Assembly: GCF_019834675.1 (NCBI RefSeq)
Contig: NZ_JABUBU010000013.1
Location: 1 to 64,000, forward strand
Reading direction: 5' to 3'
Length of the DNA: 64,000 nt
DNA from: Rhodococcoides corynebacterioides
Lineage (GTDB): Bacteria; Actinomycetota; Actinomycetes; Mycobacteriales; Mycobacteriaceae
Shown one piece after another: positions 16,788 to 24,597 of the stretch. How positions within the stretch are numbered: the stretch's first letter is position 1; each line of letters opens with the position of its first letter. The translations under genes and the position numbers were made by a program. The notes below the pieces were generated by a model, which ran no database searches, had not been told where the DNA came from, and saw only the letters and a program-made list of their open reading frames with translations.

Positions 16788-18116
16788 ATGCATCTCTCTC
16801 GTCGGGGTTTCCTCGGAGCCGCCGGAGCGGCGGGCGCCGTCGCGGCGAGCGCCGCCCTCACCGCCTGCGCCGGAACCAGTTCCACGTCGTCGTCCGGCTC
16901 GGGCTCGGGTGGGGACGCCAACACGATCACCTTCTGGTCGTCGCACCCCGGTAGCTCGAAGGACGTCGAGAACGAGCTGATCTCGCGCTTCCAGGCCGCC
17001 AACCCGGACCTGACGGTCCAGATGATCGACGGCGGCAAGAACTACGAGGAGATCGCGCAGAAGTTCAACGCGGCGCTCTCCGGCGGGTCGCTGCCCGACG
17101 TCGTCCTGCTCTCGGACGTGTGGTGGTTCAACTTCGCTCTGCTGGGGGCGATCTCGCCGCTGGACGATCTGTTCTCGCAGGCCGGGGTGAACACGAGCGA
17201 GTACGTCGATTCGCTGGTGGCCGACTACAACTGGAACGACAAGACGTGGGCGCTGCCCTACGCGCGGTCGACCCCGCTCTTCTACTACAACAAGGAGGTC
17301 TGGTCGGCGGCCGGATTGCCCGATCGCGGGCCCGCCACCTGGCAGGAGTTCGACCAGTGGGGCCCCGAGCTGCAGCGCGTGGTCGGCAACGGCAAGCTCG
17401 CCCACGGGTGGGGCAACGCCGAGGACTACCTCGGCTGGACCTACGAGGGACCGATCTGGACCTTCGGCGGCAGCTACTCCGACCAGTTCGACCTGAAGTT
17501 CACCGACGAGCGCACCATCGCCGCGGGCAACTTCCTCAAGGAGATGATCCACACCAAGAAGTACGCGGCCGTCTCCAACGACATCGCCAACGACTTCGGT
17601 GCCGGGCTGCTCGCGTCGACCATCGCCTCCACCGGTGACCTCTCCGGCATCACGGCCAACGCGAAGTTCGACTTCGGCACCGCGTTCCTGCCCGCCGAGG
17701 CCGGCACCCCCGGATGCCCCACCGGCGGTGCGGGTCTCGCGATCCCGGCGAACATCCCGGACGAGCGCAAGGTCAACGCGCTGAAGTTCATCGACTTCGT
17801 CACCAACACCGAGTCGACGGTCTACTTCTCCCAGAACGTCGGCTACATGCCCGTGCGCAAGGCGGCCGCGAGCGATCCGTCCGAGGTGGCCTTCCTCGAG
17901 CAGAACCCGCGCTCGCGCACCGCCGTCGACCAGCTCTCGCGGACCCGCTCGCAGGACTACGCCCGGGTGTTCGTGCCCGGCGGTGACAAGATCATCGGCA
18001 CCGGCCTCGAGCAGATCGCCCTGCAGAACGCCGACGTCGCCTCGACGTTCAGCGGCATGCAGGATCAGTTGCAGCAGATCATCGATCGCCAGATCACGCC
18101 CAAGCTGCCCAAGTAA
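16788..18116 (+). CDS. ugpB: Sugar/glycerophosphate ABC transporter substrate-binding lipoprotein, UgpB-like (Tat-exported)
   Basis: The 442-residue binding protein begins MHLSRRGFLGAAG, a twin-arginine motif, and has a lipobox LTACAG (Cys near residue 27), so it is probably exported folded by Tat and then lipidated. The mature protein is a family 1 extracellular solute-binding protein (ITFWSSHPGSS..., DVWWFNFALLG, FYYNKEVWSAAGLPD, PTGGAGLAIPANIPDE). It captures the substrate for UgpA/E. A ribosome site (ACACAGGAGTCGAC) precedes ATG 16788. The gene is separated from ugpE by 42 bases holding an intrinsic terminator, and from the ATPase gene by 18 bases. Confidence 0.92.
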   Translation: MHLSRRGFLGAAGAAGAVAASAALTACAGTSSTSSSGSGSGGDANTITFWSSHPGSSKDVENELISRFQAANPDLTVQMIDGGKNYEEIAQKFNAALSGGSLPDVVLLSDVWWFNFALLGAISPLDDLFSQAGVNTSEYVDSLVADYNWNDKTWALPYARSTPLFYYNKEVWSAAGLPDRGPATWQEFDQWGPELQRVVGNGKLAHGWGNAEDYLGWTYEGPIWTFGGSYSDQFDLKFTDERTIAAGNFLKEMIHTKKYAAVSNDIANDFGAGLLASTIASTGDLSGITANAKFDFGTAFLPAEAGTPGCPTGGAGLAIPANIPDERKVNALKFIDFVTNTESTVYFSQNVGYMPVRKAAASDPSEVAFLEQNPRSRTAVDQLSRTRSQDYARVFVPGGDKIIGTGLEQIALQNADVASTFSGMQDQLQQIIDRQITPKLPK

Positions 18117-18134
18117 GGAACGGGACCCACCACC

Positions 18135-19217
18135 ATGGCTTCGGTCAACTTCGTCGGCACCACCCATCGCTACGCGGGCGCCCCGCACCCGTCGGTGGAG
18201 GGCCTCGACCTCGACATCGCCGACGGCGAGTTCCTGGTGCTCGTCGGCCCGTCGGGATGCGGGAAGTCGACGTCCCTGCGGATGCTCGCCGGCCTCGAGG
18301 CGGTCGAGAGCGGCCGCATCGAGATCGGCGGCAAGGACGTCAGCGGCCTCGCGCCTAAGGAACGCGACGTCGCCATGGTGTTCCAGAACTACGCGCTGTA
18401 CCCCAACATGACCGTCGCGGACAACATGGGCTTCGCGCTCCGCAACGCGGGAATGAGCAAGGAGGACACCCGCTCTCGGGTCGAGGAGGCGGCTCGGATG
18501 CTCGAGCTCGAGCCGCTCCTCGACCGGCGGCCGGGCAAGCTGTCCGGCGGTCAGCGTCAGCGCGTCGCCATGGGGCGCGCGATCGTGCGTCGCCCCGAGG
18601 TGTTCTGCATGGACGAGCCGCTGTCGAACCTCGACGCCAAGCTGCGGGTGAGCACCCGCTCGCAGATCGCCGGGTTGCAGCGGCGGCTGGGGACCACCAC
18701 CGTCTACGTCACCCACGACCAGGTCGAAGCCATGACCATGGGCGACCGCGTCGCCGTGCTGAAGGCCGGGCATCTGCAGCAGGTCGCGAGTCCCCGTGAG
18801 CTGTACGCGAATCCGGTCAACGACTTCGTGGCGTCGTTCATCGGTTCGCCGGCCATGAACCTGCTCGAGGCCGACGTGCAGGACGGCCACGCCGTGCTGG
18901 GCGGTCTGCGCGTGCCGGTTCCGTCCGGACACGGGGGCCGCATCCTCGTCGGCGTGCGCCCGGAGAGCTGGGACCTGGTCGGCGAGAACGACACCGAGTC
19001 CGTCGAGCTGGTCACCGACCTGGTCGAGGAGCTCGGGGCCGAGTCCTTCGCCTACTCCACCCCGGCGGCCGACGCCGGGTGGACGGCGCGCGGCGGACGC
19101 GTCGTGGTGCGGGTGGATCGCCGCACCGTGGTCGATCCGCGTCAGCGCCTGCGGGTTCGTCCGGCTCCGGACGAGGTGTTCTTCTTCGACGCGGAGTCCG
19201 GGGACCGCATTCGCTGA
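18135..19217 (+). CDS. ugpC: ABC transporter ATP-binding protein, UgpC/MsmK-like
   Basis: The 360-residue ATPase has Walker A GPSGCGKST (about 38-46), a Q-loop in VFQNYALYPNMTV, ABC signature LSGGQRQRVAMGRAI, Walker B VFCMDEPLSNLDAKL and switch His in VTHDQVEAMTMGDR. The C-terminal 120 residues are the OB-like regulatory domain of the CUT1 subfamily (SPAMNLLEADV, ILVGVRPESWDLV). It powers the UgpA/E importer and may also serve other CUT1 importers. A second, closely similar ATPase is encoded at 48275-49387 with the smo-like cluster. Last gene of the operon; the convergent M13 peptidase ends 22 bases away. Confidence 0.94.
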   Translation: MASVNFVGTTHRYAGAPHPSVEGLDLDIADGEFLVLVGPSGCGKSTSLRMLAGLEAVESGRIEIGGKDVSGLAPKERDVAMVFQNYALYPNMTVADNMGFALRNAGMSKEDTRSRVEEAARMLELEPLLDRRPGKLSGGQRQRVAMGRAIVRRPEVFCMDEPLSNLDAKLRVSTRSQIAGLQRRLGTTTVYVTHDQVEAMTMGDRVAVLKAGHLQQVASPRELYANPVNDFVASFIGSPAMNLLEADVQDGHAVLGGLRVPVPSGHGGRILVGVRPESWDLVGENDTESVELVTDLVEELGAESFAYSTPAADAGWTARGGRVVVRVDRRTVVDPRQRLRVRPAPDEVFFFDAESGDRIR

Positions 19218-19239
19218 CCGCGGTCCCCGTGCCGCGATA

Positions 19240-21219
19240 TCACCAGATGCGCACGCGCTCCGCCGGATCGAGGTACAGCGCGTCGCCCTCGGTCACCCCG
19301 AACGCCTCGTGAAAGCTGTCGAGGTTCCGCACCACACCGTTGCACCGGAACTCCGGCGGCGAGTGCGGATCGATCGACAGACGGCGCAGGGCCTCGGCGT
19401 CGCGAGCCTTGGTGCGCCACACCTGCGCCCAGCCGAAGAACACGCGCTGCAGCCCCGTCAGCCCGTCGATCTCCGGTGCTTCGCGGCCCTCGAGCGAGAT
19501 GCGGTAGGCCTCGACCGCGATGGACAGGCCGCCGAGGTCGCCGATGTTCTCGCCGATCGTGAACTTGCCGTTGACGTGGTGGCCGGGCAGGGCCTTCGGC
19601 TCGAAAGCGTCGTACTGCTCGATGAGAGCCGTGGTGCGTGTACCGAATTCGGCGCGGTCGCTGTCGGTCCACCAGTCAACGAGGTTGCCGTCGCCGTCGT
19701 ACTTGGCGCCCTGGTCGTCGAACCCGTGGCCGATCTCGTGCCCGATCACCGCGCCGATCCCGCCGTAGTTGGCGGCGTCGTCGGCGTCGGGATCGAAGAA
19801 CGGGGGCTGCAGAATCGCGGCGGGGAACACGATTTCGTTCATGCCGGGGTTGTAGTAGGCGTTGACGGTCTGCGGCGTCATGAACCACTCGCCGCGGTCG
19901 ACCGGCCCGCCGAGCTTGCCCAGATCGCGTCGGTACTCGAACTCGTAGCCCCGCCGGTAGTTGCCCACCGGGTCCGCGGCGTCGATCTCGAGTGCGGAGT
20001 AGTCACGCCAGGTGTCCGGGTAGCCGATCTTGGGGGTGAACCGGTCGAGCTTGGCCAGGGCAGCGGTGCGGGTCTCCGGGCTCATCCACTCGAGGTCGGT
20101 GATGTTGCGGCGGTAGGCCTCGACCAGGTTGGCCACCAGGTCCTGCATCCGCGCCTTCGACTCCGGCGGAAAGTGCTGCTCCACGTACAGCTGTCCCACG
20201 GCCTCGCCCATGAGGTCCTGCACCAGGGACACGCCGCGCTTCCACCGCTCGCGGTTCTCCTCGGTACCGGTGAGGGTGCGGCCGTAGAAGTCGAAGTTCT
20301 CGTCGACCAGGTCGGCGGCGAGGTACGGGGCTCGGGAGTGGACGATGCGCCAGGTGGCCCACGCCTTCCAGTCGTCGAGGCTGCGGCCGGACCACTCCTG
20401 CGCCGCCGTGGTGACGAACGACGGCTGCCGCACCACCACCTCTGCCCACTGTTCCGGCGTGGCACCGGTACCCGACACCCAGGCGTCCCAGTCGAATCCG
20501 GGTGCCTCGGCGGTCAACTCGGCCCATGTCCGGAGGTTGTAGGACAGGTCGGCGTCGCGACGCTTCACGACGTCCCAGTGCCCGGCCGCCATCGCCGTCT
20601 CCACCTCGAGGACGGTGGCCGCGTCGAAGGACACGCCGGCGAGGGCGAACATGCGGCCGATGTGGGCGACGTACTTCTCTCGCAGCTCGGCGTGCTCGTC
20701 GCCGCGGTAGTAGGACTCGTCGGGCAGCCCGAGGCCGGACTGCGTGACGTGCATCAGGTAGCGATCGGACTGCTTGGAGTCGGTGTCCACGTAGTGCGCC
20801 AGGGCGCCGCCGACACCCGTGCGGGCCAGGCCGCCCAGGACGTGCGCGAGGGCAGCGCGGTCCGCGGCGTCGGCCACCGCCGCGAGCTCGTCGGCGATCG
20901 GGGAGATGCCCGCGGCCTCGATCGCCTCGGCGTCCATGAACGCGGCGTAGAGGTCGCCGATCTTCGCGGCGTCGCTGCCCGGCGCCGGGTTCGACGCCGC
21001 GCACTCGGTCACGATGTCGCGGACGTGTTCCTCGGCGCGGTCGTACAGCGTGCGGAACGCGCCGTCGACGGCGCGGTCGGCCGGGATCTCGTACTCCGCG
21101 AGCCACCGCCCGTTGACGTGCTCGAACAGGTCGTCCTGCGCACGGGTGGACGGGTCGACCCAGGCCAGGTCGAGGCCGGACGGGCGGGATTCGCGGGTGG
21201 GGGACTCTGCCGTGGTCAT
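19240..21219 (-). CDS. M13 family zinc metalloendopeptidase (PepO/Zmp1-like)
   Basis: The 659-residue enzyme belongs to the neprilysin family. Near the C-terminus it has the zinc site VIGHEIGHGFDDQGAKYD (HExxH) and the third ligand in ENIGDLGG. NAYYNPGMNEIVFPAAILQPP is the substrate-binding strand (NAYY and the A1 edge). The C-terminal CNGVVRNLDSFHEAFGV is conserved. No signal peptide or membrane anchor is visible, as in mycobacterial Zmp1 and unlike mammalian neprilysin. ATG 21219 is preceded by GGATGGGG; ATG 21228 is an alternative. The likely role is oligopeptide cleavage; the physiological substrate is unknown. Confidence 0.94.
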   Translation of the reverse strand: MTTAESPTRESRPSGLDLAWVDPSTRAQDDLFEHVNGRWLAEYEIPADRAVDGAFRTLYDRAEEHVRDIVTECAASNPAPGSDAAKIGDLYAAFMDAEAIEAAGISPIADELAAVADAADRAALAHVLGGLARTGVGGALAHYVDTDSKQSDRYLMHVTQSGLGLPDESYYRGDEHAELREKYVAHIGRMFALAGVSFDAATVLEVETAMAAGHWDVVKRRDADLSYNLRTWAELTAEAPGFDWDAWVSGTGATPEQWAEVVVRQPSFVTTAAQEWSGRSLDDWKAWATWRIVHSRAPYLAADLVDENFDFYGRTLTGTEENRERWKRGVSLVQDLMGEAVGQLYVEQHFPPESKARMQDLVANLVEAYRRNITDLEWMSPETRTAALAKLDRFTPKIGYPDTWRDYSALEIDAADPVGNYRRGYEFEYRRDLGKLGGPVDRGEWFMTPQTVNAYYNPGMNEIVFPAAILQPPFFDPDADDAANYGGIGAVIGHEIGHGFDDQGAKYDGDGNLVDWWTDSDRAEFGTRTTALIEQYDAFEPKALPGHHVNGKFTIGENIGDLGGLSIAVEAYRISLEGREAPEIDGLTGLQRVFFGWAQVWRTKARDAEALRRLSIDPHSPPEFRCNGVVRNLDSFHEAFGVTEGDALYLDPAERVRIW

Positions 21220-21272
21220 GAGCCCCATCCTGCCGAAAGCCCGCGAGCCCCGCACGGGGCGCCGGTCCGTCG

Positions 21273-21728
21273 TCAGGCCGGATCGGGCTCGGGATCGCTC
21301 AGCGCCCCGATCATGGCGCGCAGCATCCGGCGGGCCTCGTCGACGTCGTCGAGACCGCTCAGCATCCGCTCCTCCACCCCTCGCACGGCAGCACTGGCCG
21401 CGGCCAGCGTGGCAGCGCCGGCGGGAGTCAGCCGGGCGGGCAGGACCTTGCCGATCGACGCCTGGTCGGGGCGGACCACCTCGCCGTCGGCCTCCATCGC
21501 GCGCAGCAGGACGTTCATCGACTGCCGGGTCACGAAGGCGCCGCGGGCGAGATCGGAGTTCGACAGCCCTGGCCGCTGGGACAGCAGTTCGAGGCACGAG
21601 TACCGGGTGACGGTGAGATCGAGGGGTCGCAGCACCTGCTCCATCGCGAGTCGCAGCGCGGTCGCCGCCTCCTTGAGCAGATATCCCACGGACGCCTCGA
21701 GGTCGATGCCATCGCTTGCATGACTCAT
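21273..21728 (-). CDS. MarR family transcriptional regulator
   Basis: The 151-residue protein has the winged-helix MarR fold: helices LLKEAATALRLAMEQVL, LTVTRYSCLELLSQRPGL and the recognition region NSDLARGAFVTRQSMNVLLRAMEADGEV, then a wing (IGKVLPARLTPAGAATL) and a C-terminal dimer helix. Its start codon lies at the edge of a 16-bp palindrome, and a second copy follows 27 bp away, so it very probably represses itself and the divergent VOC gene. The ligand is not evident; because MarR-VOC pairs often answer to small electrophiles or phenolics, such a signal is plausible. Confidence 0.92.
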   Translation of the reverse strand: MSHASDGIDLEASVGYLLKEAATALRLAMEQVLRPLDLTVTRYSCLELLSQRPGLSNSDLARGAFVTRQSMNVLLRAMEADGEVVRPDQASIGKVLPARLTPAGAATLAAASAAVRGVEERMLSGLDDVDEARRMLRAMIGALSDPEPDPA

Positions 21729-21770
21729 GTCAGTATTCTGACATAGCTTGTGTTTGTCAGATAACTGACA
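21728..21770. promoter_or_regulatory. Two identical-arm palindromic operators between the marR and VOC genes
   Basis: TGTCAGTATTCTGACA (21728-21743) and TGTCAGATAACTGACA (21755-21770) share perfect TGTCAG/CTGACA arms with a four-base AT-rich centre. Centre-to-centre spacing is 27 bp. The first touches the marR start codon and the second sits four bases before the first possible VOC start. This is the expected layout for a MarR dimer pair controlling both genes. Confidence 0.85.
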
Positions 21771-21791
21771 CGCATGAACAGGAGCACACCC

Positions 21792-22160
21792 ATGACGGTC
21801 ACCGGTCTCGACTTCGTTTCCCTCCAGGTCCGCGATCTCGCCGTGTCTCAGGCGTTCTACGAGCGGTGGTTCGGACTCCAGCGCTCGCCGGCGGGCCCGC
21901 CCCACGCGGTCGTCTTCACCACCACCCCGATCCCTTTCGCACTCCGCGAGGTCGTTCCCGGCACCGACCTCGACAGCGTCTCGCAGCCCGGACTCGGAGT
22001 GGCGCTGTGGTTCCACGCCGACGACGTCCAGGCCATCCACGACGGGCTGGTGGCCGACGGCGCCACCATCGTCACCCCTACGTTCGACGGTCCCTTCGGC
22101 CGAACGTTCACGCTCGCGGACCCGGACGGATGCCACCTCACGCTCCACGACCGCGCCTGA
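21792..22160 (+). CDS. VOC (glyoxalase/bleomycin-resistance fold) family protein
   Basis: The 122-residue protein is a single VOC domain (two beta-alpha-beta-beta-beta units): LDFVSLQVRDLAVSQAFYERWFGL at the start and GPFGRTFTLADPDGCHLTLHD at the end, with the usual DPDG turn before the last strand. VOC proteins act as metal-dependent isomerases/dioxygenases or as binding proteins for drugs; the specific role is unknown. ATG 21792 is preferred because AGGAG lies seven bases upstream; ATG 21774 would add six residues and would place the start four bases from the second operator. Likely controlled by the divergent MarR. Confidence 0.88.
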   Translation: MTVTGLDFVSLQVRDLAVSQAFYERWFGLQRSPAGPPHAVVFTTTPIPFALREVVPGTDLDSVSQPGLGVALWFHADDVQAIHDGLVADGATIVTPTFDGPFGRTFTLADPDGCHLTLHDRA

Positions 22161-22172
22161 CGCCGAGAACGA

Positions 22173-22250
22173 GCGGGCGTGGTTGCCCGCAAGTCGCCCG
22201 TCCGGACGGGATCCCGTCGATCCGGCCGACTTGCGGGCACTCGCGCCCGC
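22173..22250. repeat. Intergenic long inverted repeat, element A
   Basis: An imperfect inverted repeat: arms 22173-22196 (GCGGGCG...TGCCCGCAAGTCG) and 22227-22250 are complementary at all but about three positions, around a 30-base loop. It lies just after the VOC gene and directly abuts element B. The loop contains GGGATCCCGTCGATC, also found at 53681-53695. Confidence 0.75.
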
Positions 22251-22322
22251 GAGTTCTCCCACACGATCGCCCCGAACCTCGCGGATCCGCCGAATCCCGC
22301 CCGATCGTGTGGCAGAACTCGC
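22249..22322. repeat. Intergenic palindromic element B (GAGTTCTGCCACACGATCG family)
   Basis: Arms 22249-22269 and 22302-22322 are complementary at 20 of 21 positions and carry the core GAGTTCTGCCACACGATCG, with C for G at one position in the left arm. The 32-base centre is different from that of the related element at 49396-49469. It lies in the 215-base gap before the maltokinase gene. Confidence 0.85.
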
Positions 22323-22375
22323 GCGGGATCGAGGCTCGGGGTGCACGGGCCGACATTTCCGGGTACAGGTGGGCC

Positions 22376-23812
22376 ATGTCTTCTTCGACGTCCTCCTCGA
22401 CGCCGTCCGCGCCGGACCCGTCCACTACGGCCGAGTCCGCGACCCCGGAGCCGGAGGCCACGGCTCCTGCGTCCCCGTCCGACGCCGAACTGACGGCCGC
22501 ACTGAGCGACTGGTTGCCGGAACAACGGTGGTTCTCCGCCAAGGGGCACACCGTGACCGGCGTCGACATCGTGGCGCGCGAGACCCTGGCGACCACCGCC
22601 GACCTCACCGTCGTGCACCTGTTGGTCGAGGTGCATCTCGACGGCGCCGAGGCGCAACTGTTCCAGGTTCCGGTGGGTGTGCGGGCCGAGGTGGACGACG
22701 ATCTCGACCCCTGGGTGCTGCTCCGCACGGGCGGGGCGGTGGTCTACGACGGACTGCGTGACCCGGCGGTGATCGGGCTGCTCTCGGACCTGGTGGCCAC
22801 GGGCGGCAGCGGCGATGTTCGGTTCCTCGCGGTTCCCGGCGCGGACCTGCCCACCGGTCTGCCGGGGCGCGTTCTCGGCGCCGAGCAGTCCAACACGTCG
22901 GTGATCGTGGGGGATCGGTTCCTGCTCAAGCTGTTCCGCCGGGTGGCGGTGGGGGTGAACCCGGACGTCGAGCTGCACCAGGCGCTCGGACGGGCCGAGA
23001 GTGCGCACGTCGCGACGTTGCGCGGATGGATCGAGGCCGACGTCCGGCACGACGAGACGACCCTCGGCATGATGCAGGACTTCGTGTCCGGGGCATCCGA
23101 GGGGTGGACCGCGGCCCTCGCGGCGGTCGACGCCGTGCTTGCCGCCGGCGACGTCGGCGCGGGGGACTTCACCGGTGAGGCGCGCTCGCTCGGCGGTGCC
23201 GTCGCGTCGGTGCACCGGGATCTGGCCCGCGTGCTCGGCACCTCGATCGCGCCGGCCGCCGAGACCACCGCCGCGATCTCCGCGCGGGTCGAGTCCGCGT
23301 TGCCCGTGGTCGAGGGGCTCGACGCCGCGCTGCCCCGCGTCCGGGCGCTGATCGAGGCCGCCGGTGAGACCGCCGTCGACACGCAGCGCATCCACGGCGA
23401 CCTGCACCTCGGCCAGGTGCTCCGTACGCCGGACCTGTGGGTACTCATCGACTTCGAGGGCGAACCGTCGCGCAGCGTCGAGGAGCGGCGCACGCCGGAC
23501 AGTCCCCTGCGCGACGTCGCCGGGATGGTCCGCTCCGTCGACTACGCCGCGATGAGCCGCGTGGTCGAGATCGACGACGACACCGAGCGGACCAGGGCGG
23601 ACCGGCTCGCGCGCGACTGGGTCGACCGGACGGTCACCGCATTCCTCGACGGCTACGCCGAGGAGGCGGGCCACGATCCGCGCGAGAACCTCGCGCTGCT
23701 CCGGGCCTACGAGCTGGACAAGGCGGTGTACGAGGCGGTGTACGAGGCGCGCAACCGGCCGGGGTGGCTCACCATCCCGATGCACGCGATCGAGCGGCTC
23801 GTCGACGGGTGA
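22376..23812 (+). CDS. mak: Maltokinase (Pep2/Mak type)
   Basis: The 478-residue protein phosphorylates maltose to maltose-1-phosphate for alpha-glucan synthesis by GlgE. After a roughly 35-residue Ser/Thr/Pro-rich tail it has the maltokinase N-terminal cap domain (LSDWLPEQRWFSAKG, about 42-56). The aminoglycoside-kinase-like core follows, with the catalytic loop IHGDLHLGQVLRT and the metal-binding LIDFEGEPSRSVEER. Maltokinase is usually next to or fused with trehalose synthase (treS) in Mycobacteriales; here it stands without treS, glgE or glgB. It overlaps the downstream methyltransferase gene by four bases (GTGA). ATG 22376 lies after element B and a weak GGTGGG ribosome site. Confidence 0.9.
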   Translation: MSSSTSSSTPSAPDPSTTAESATPEPEATAPASPSDAELTAALSDWLPEQRWFSAKGHTVTGVDIVARETLATTADLTVVHLLVEVHLDGAEAQLFQVPVGVRAEVDDDLDPWVLLRTGGAVVYDGLRDPAVIGLLSDLVATGGSGDVRFLAVPGADLPTGLPGRVLGAEQSNTSVIVGDRFLLKLFRRVAVGVNPDVELHQALGRAESAHVATLRGWIEADVRHDETTLGMMQDFVSGASEGWTAALAAVDAVLAAGDVGAGDFTGEARSLGGAVASVHRDLARVLGTSIAPAAETTAAISARVESALPVVEGLDAALPRVRALIEAAGETAVDTQRIHGDLHLGQVLRTPDLWVLIDFEGEPSRSVEERRTPDSPLRDVAGMVRSVDYAAMSRVVEIDDDTERTRADRLARDWVDRTVTAFLDGYAEEAGHDPRENLALLRAYELDKAVYEAVYEARNRPGWLTIPMHAIERLVDG

Positions 23813-24597
23813 CCGCGCCCGACGACGACACGGCGGCGCCGCTGCGCCTGGCGGACCTGACGGCCCGGTTGCGGCGGGCGGGCTGCGTCTTCGCCGAGGA
23901 GGAGGCGCGGTTGTTGCGCGCCGAGTCGCCGGACGACGACGTACTCCGGGACCGGGTGCGCCGCCGCGTGGCGGGCGAGCCGCTCGAGACGATTGTCGGC
24001 TGGGCGGAGTTCCACGGGCACCGTGTCGTGGTCGCACCGGGGGTGTTCGTCCCTCGCCGCCGGACGGAGGCGCTGGTCGACGTGGCCCGCGGCCTGCTGG
24101 GGACCGGTGGCGTGGTGGTGGACCTGTGCTGCGGATCCGGTGCGATCGGCCTGGCGTTGGCCGACGTCGCGACGGTCCACGCCGCGGACGTCGATCCGCT
24201 GGCCGTGGCGTGTGCGCGACGAAACCTGCCGCCGGACAGGGTGTTCGAGGGTGATCTGTTCGACGCGCTGCCCGCCGCGTTGCGCGGCACCGTCGACGTC
24301 GTCTGCGCCAACACCCCCTACGTGCCCACGGCCGCGGTGGCGTCGATGCCGCGGGAGGCACGTGAGAGCGAGCCCCGCGTCACGCTCGACGGCGGCGCGG
24401 ACGGTCTCGACGTCCAGCGCCGCGTCGCCGCAGAGGTGGCCCGGTGGTTGACGCCCACCGGCACACTCCTCGTCGAGACCTCCGCGGCGCAGGCCGACGC
24501 CGCGGCCGAGATCATGCAGGCGTCGGGCCTGCGTCCGCACGTTCACCACGACGACGAGCGGGACGCCACCGTGGTGGTCGGCTCCGCTCAGGGCTGA
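23809..24597 (+). CDS. PrmC-related protein (glutamine-N5) methyltransferase, substrate unknown
   Basis: This 262-residue class I SAM methyltransferase belongs to the HemK/PrmC-related subgroup. An N-terminal helical part (LRLADLTARLRRAGCVF...ETIVGWAEFHG, FVPRRRTEALV) is followed by the SAM-binding motif VVDLCCGSGAIGLALAD and the catalytic motif NTPYVPTAAV. True PrmC has NPPY; the related actinobacterial group has a variant (often NAPY) and its target is not established. The Thr at this position is noted as a further variation. A C-terminal VTLDGGADGLDVQRRV is conserved with PrmC. It starts with GTG overlapping the maltokinase stop, so the two are translationally coupled although functionally unrelated. 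Confidence 0.86.
   Translation: MTAPDDDTAAPLRLADLTARLRRAGCVFAEEEARLLRAESPDDDVLRDRVRRRVAGEPLETIVGWAEFHGHRVVVAPGVFVPRRRTEALVDVARGLLGTGGVVVDLCCGSGAIGLALADVATVHAADVDPLAVACARRNLPPDRVFEGDLFDALPAALRGTVDVVCANTPYVPTAAVASMPREARESEPRVTLDGGADGLDVQRRVAAEVARWLTPTGTLLVETSAAQADAAAEIMQASGLRPHVHHDDERDATVVVGSAQG

Noticed and set aside
15783..18932. A 1049-codon open frame on the minus strand across the ugp genes
   Set aside because: It is antisense to three clear ABC transporter genes and has the low-complexity Asp/Arg/His/Gly composition of reverse frames in high-GC DNA.
19309..21723. An 804-codon plus-strand frame opposite the M13 peptidase and marR genes
   Set aside because: It has no recognisable motif and is antisense to a peptidase with an intact HExxH site; it exists only because of GC-rich codon bias.
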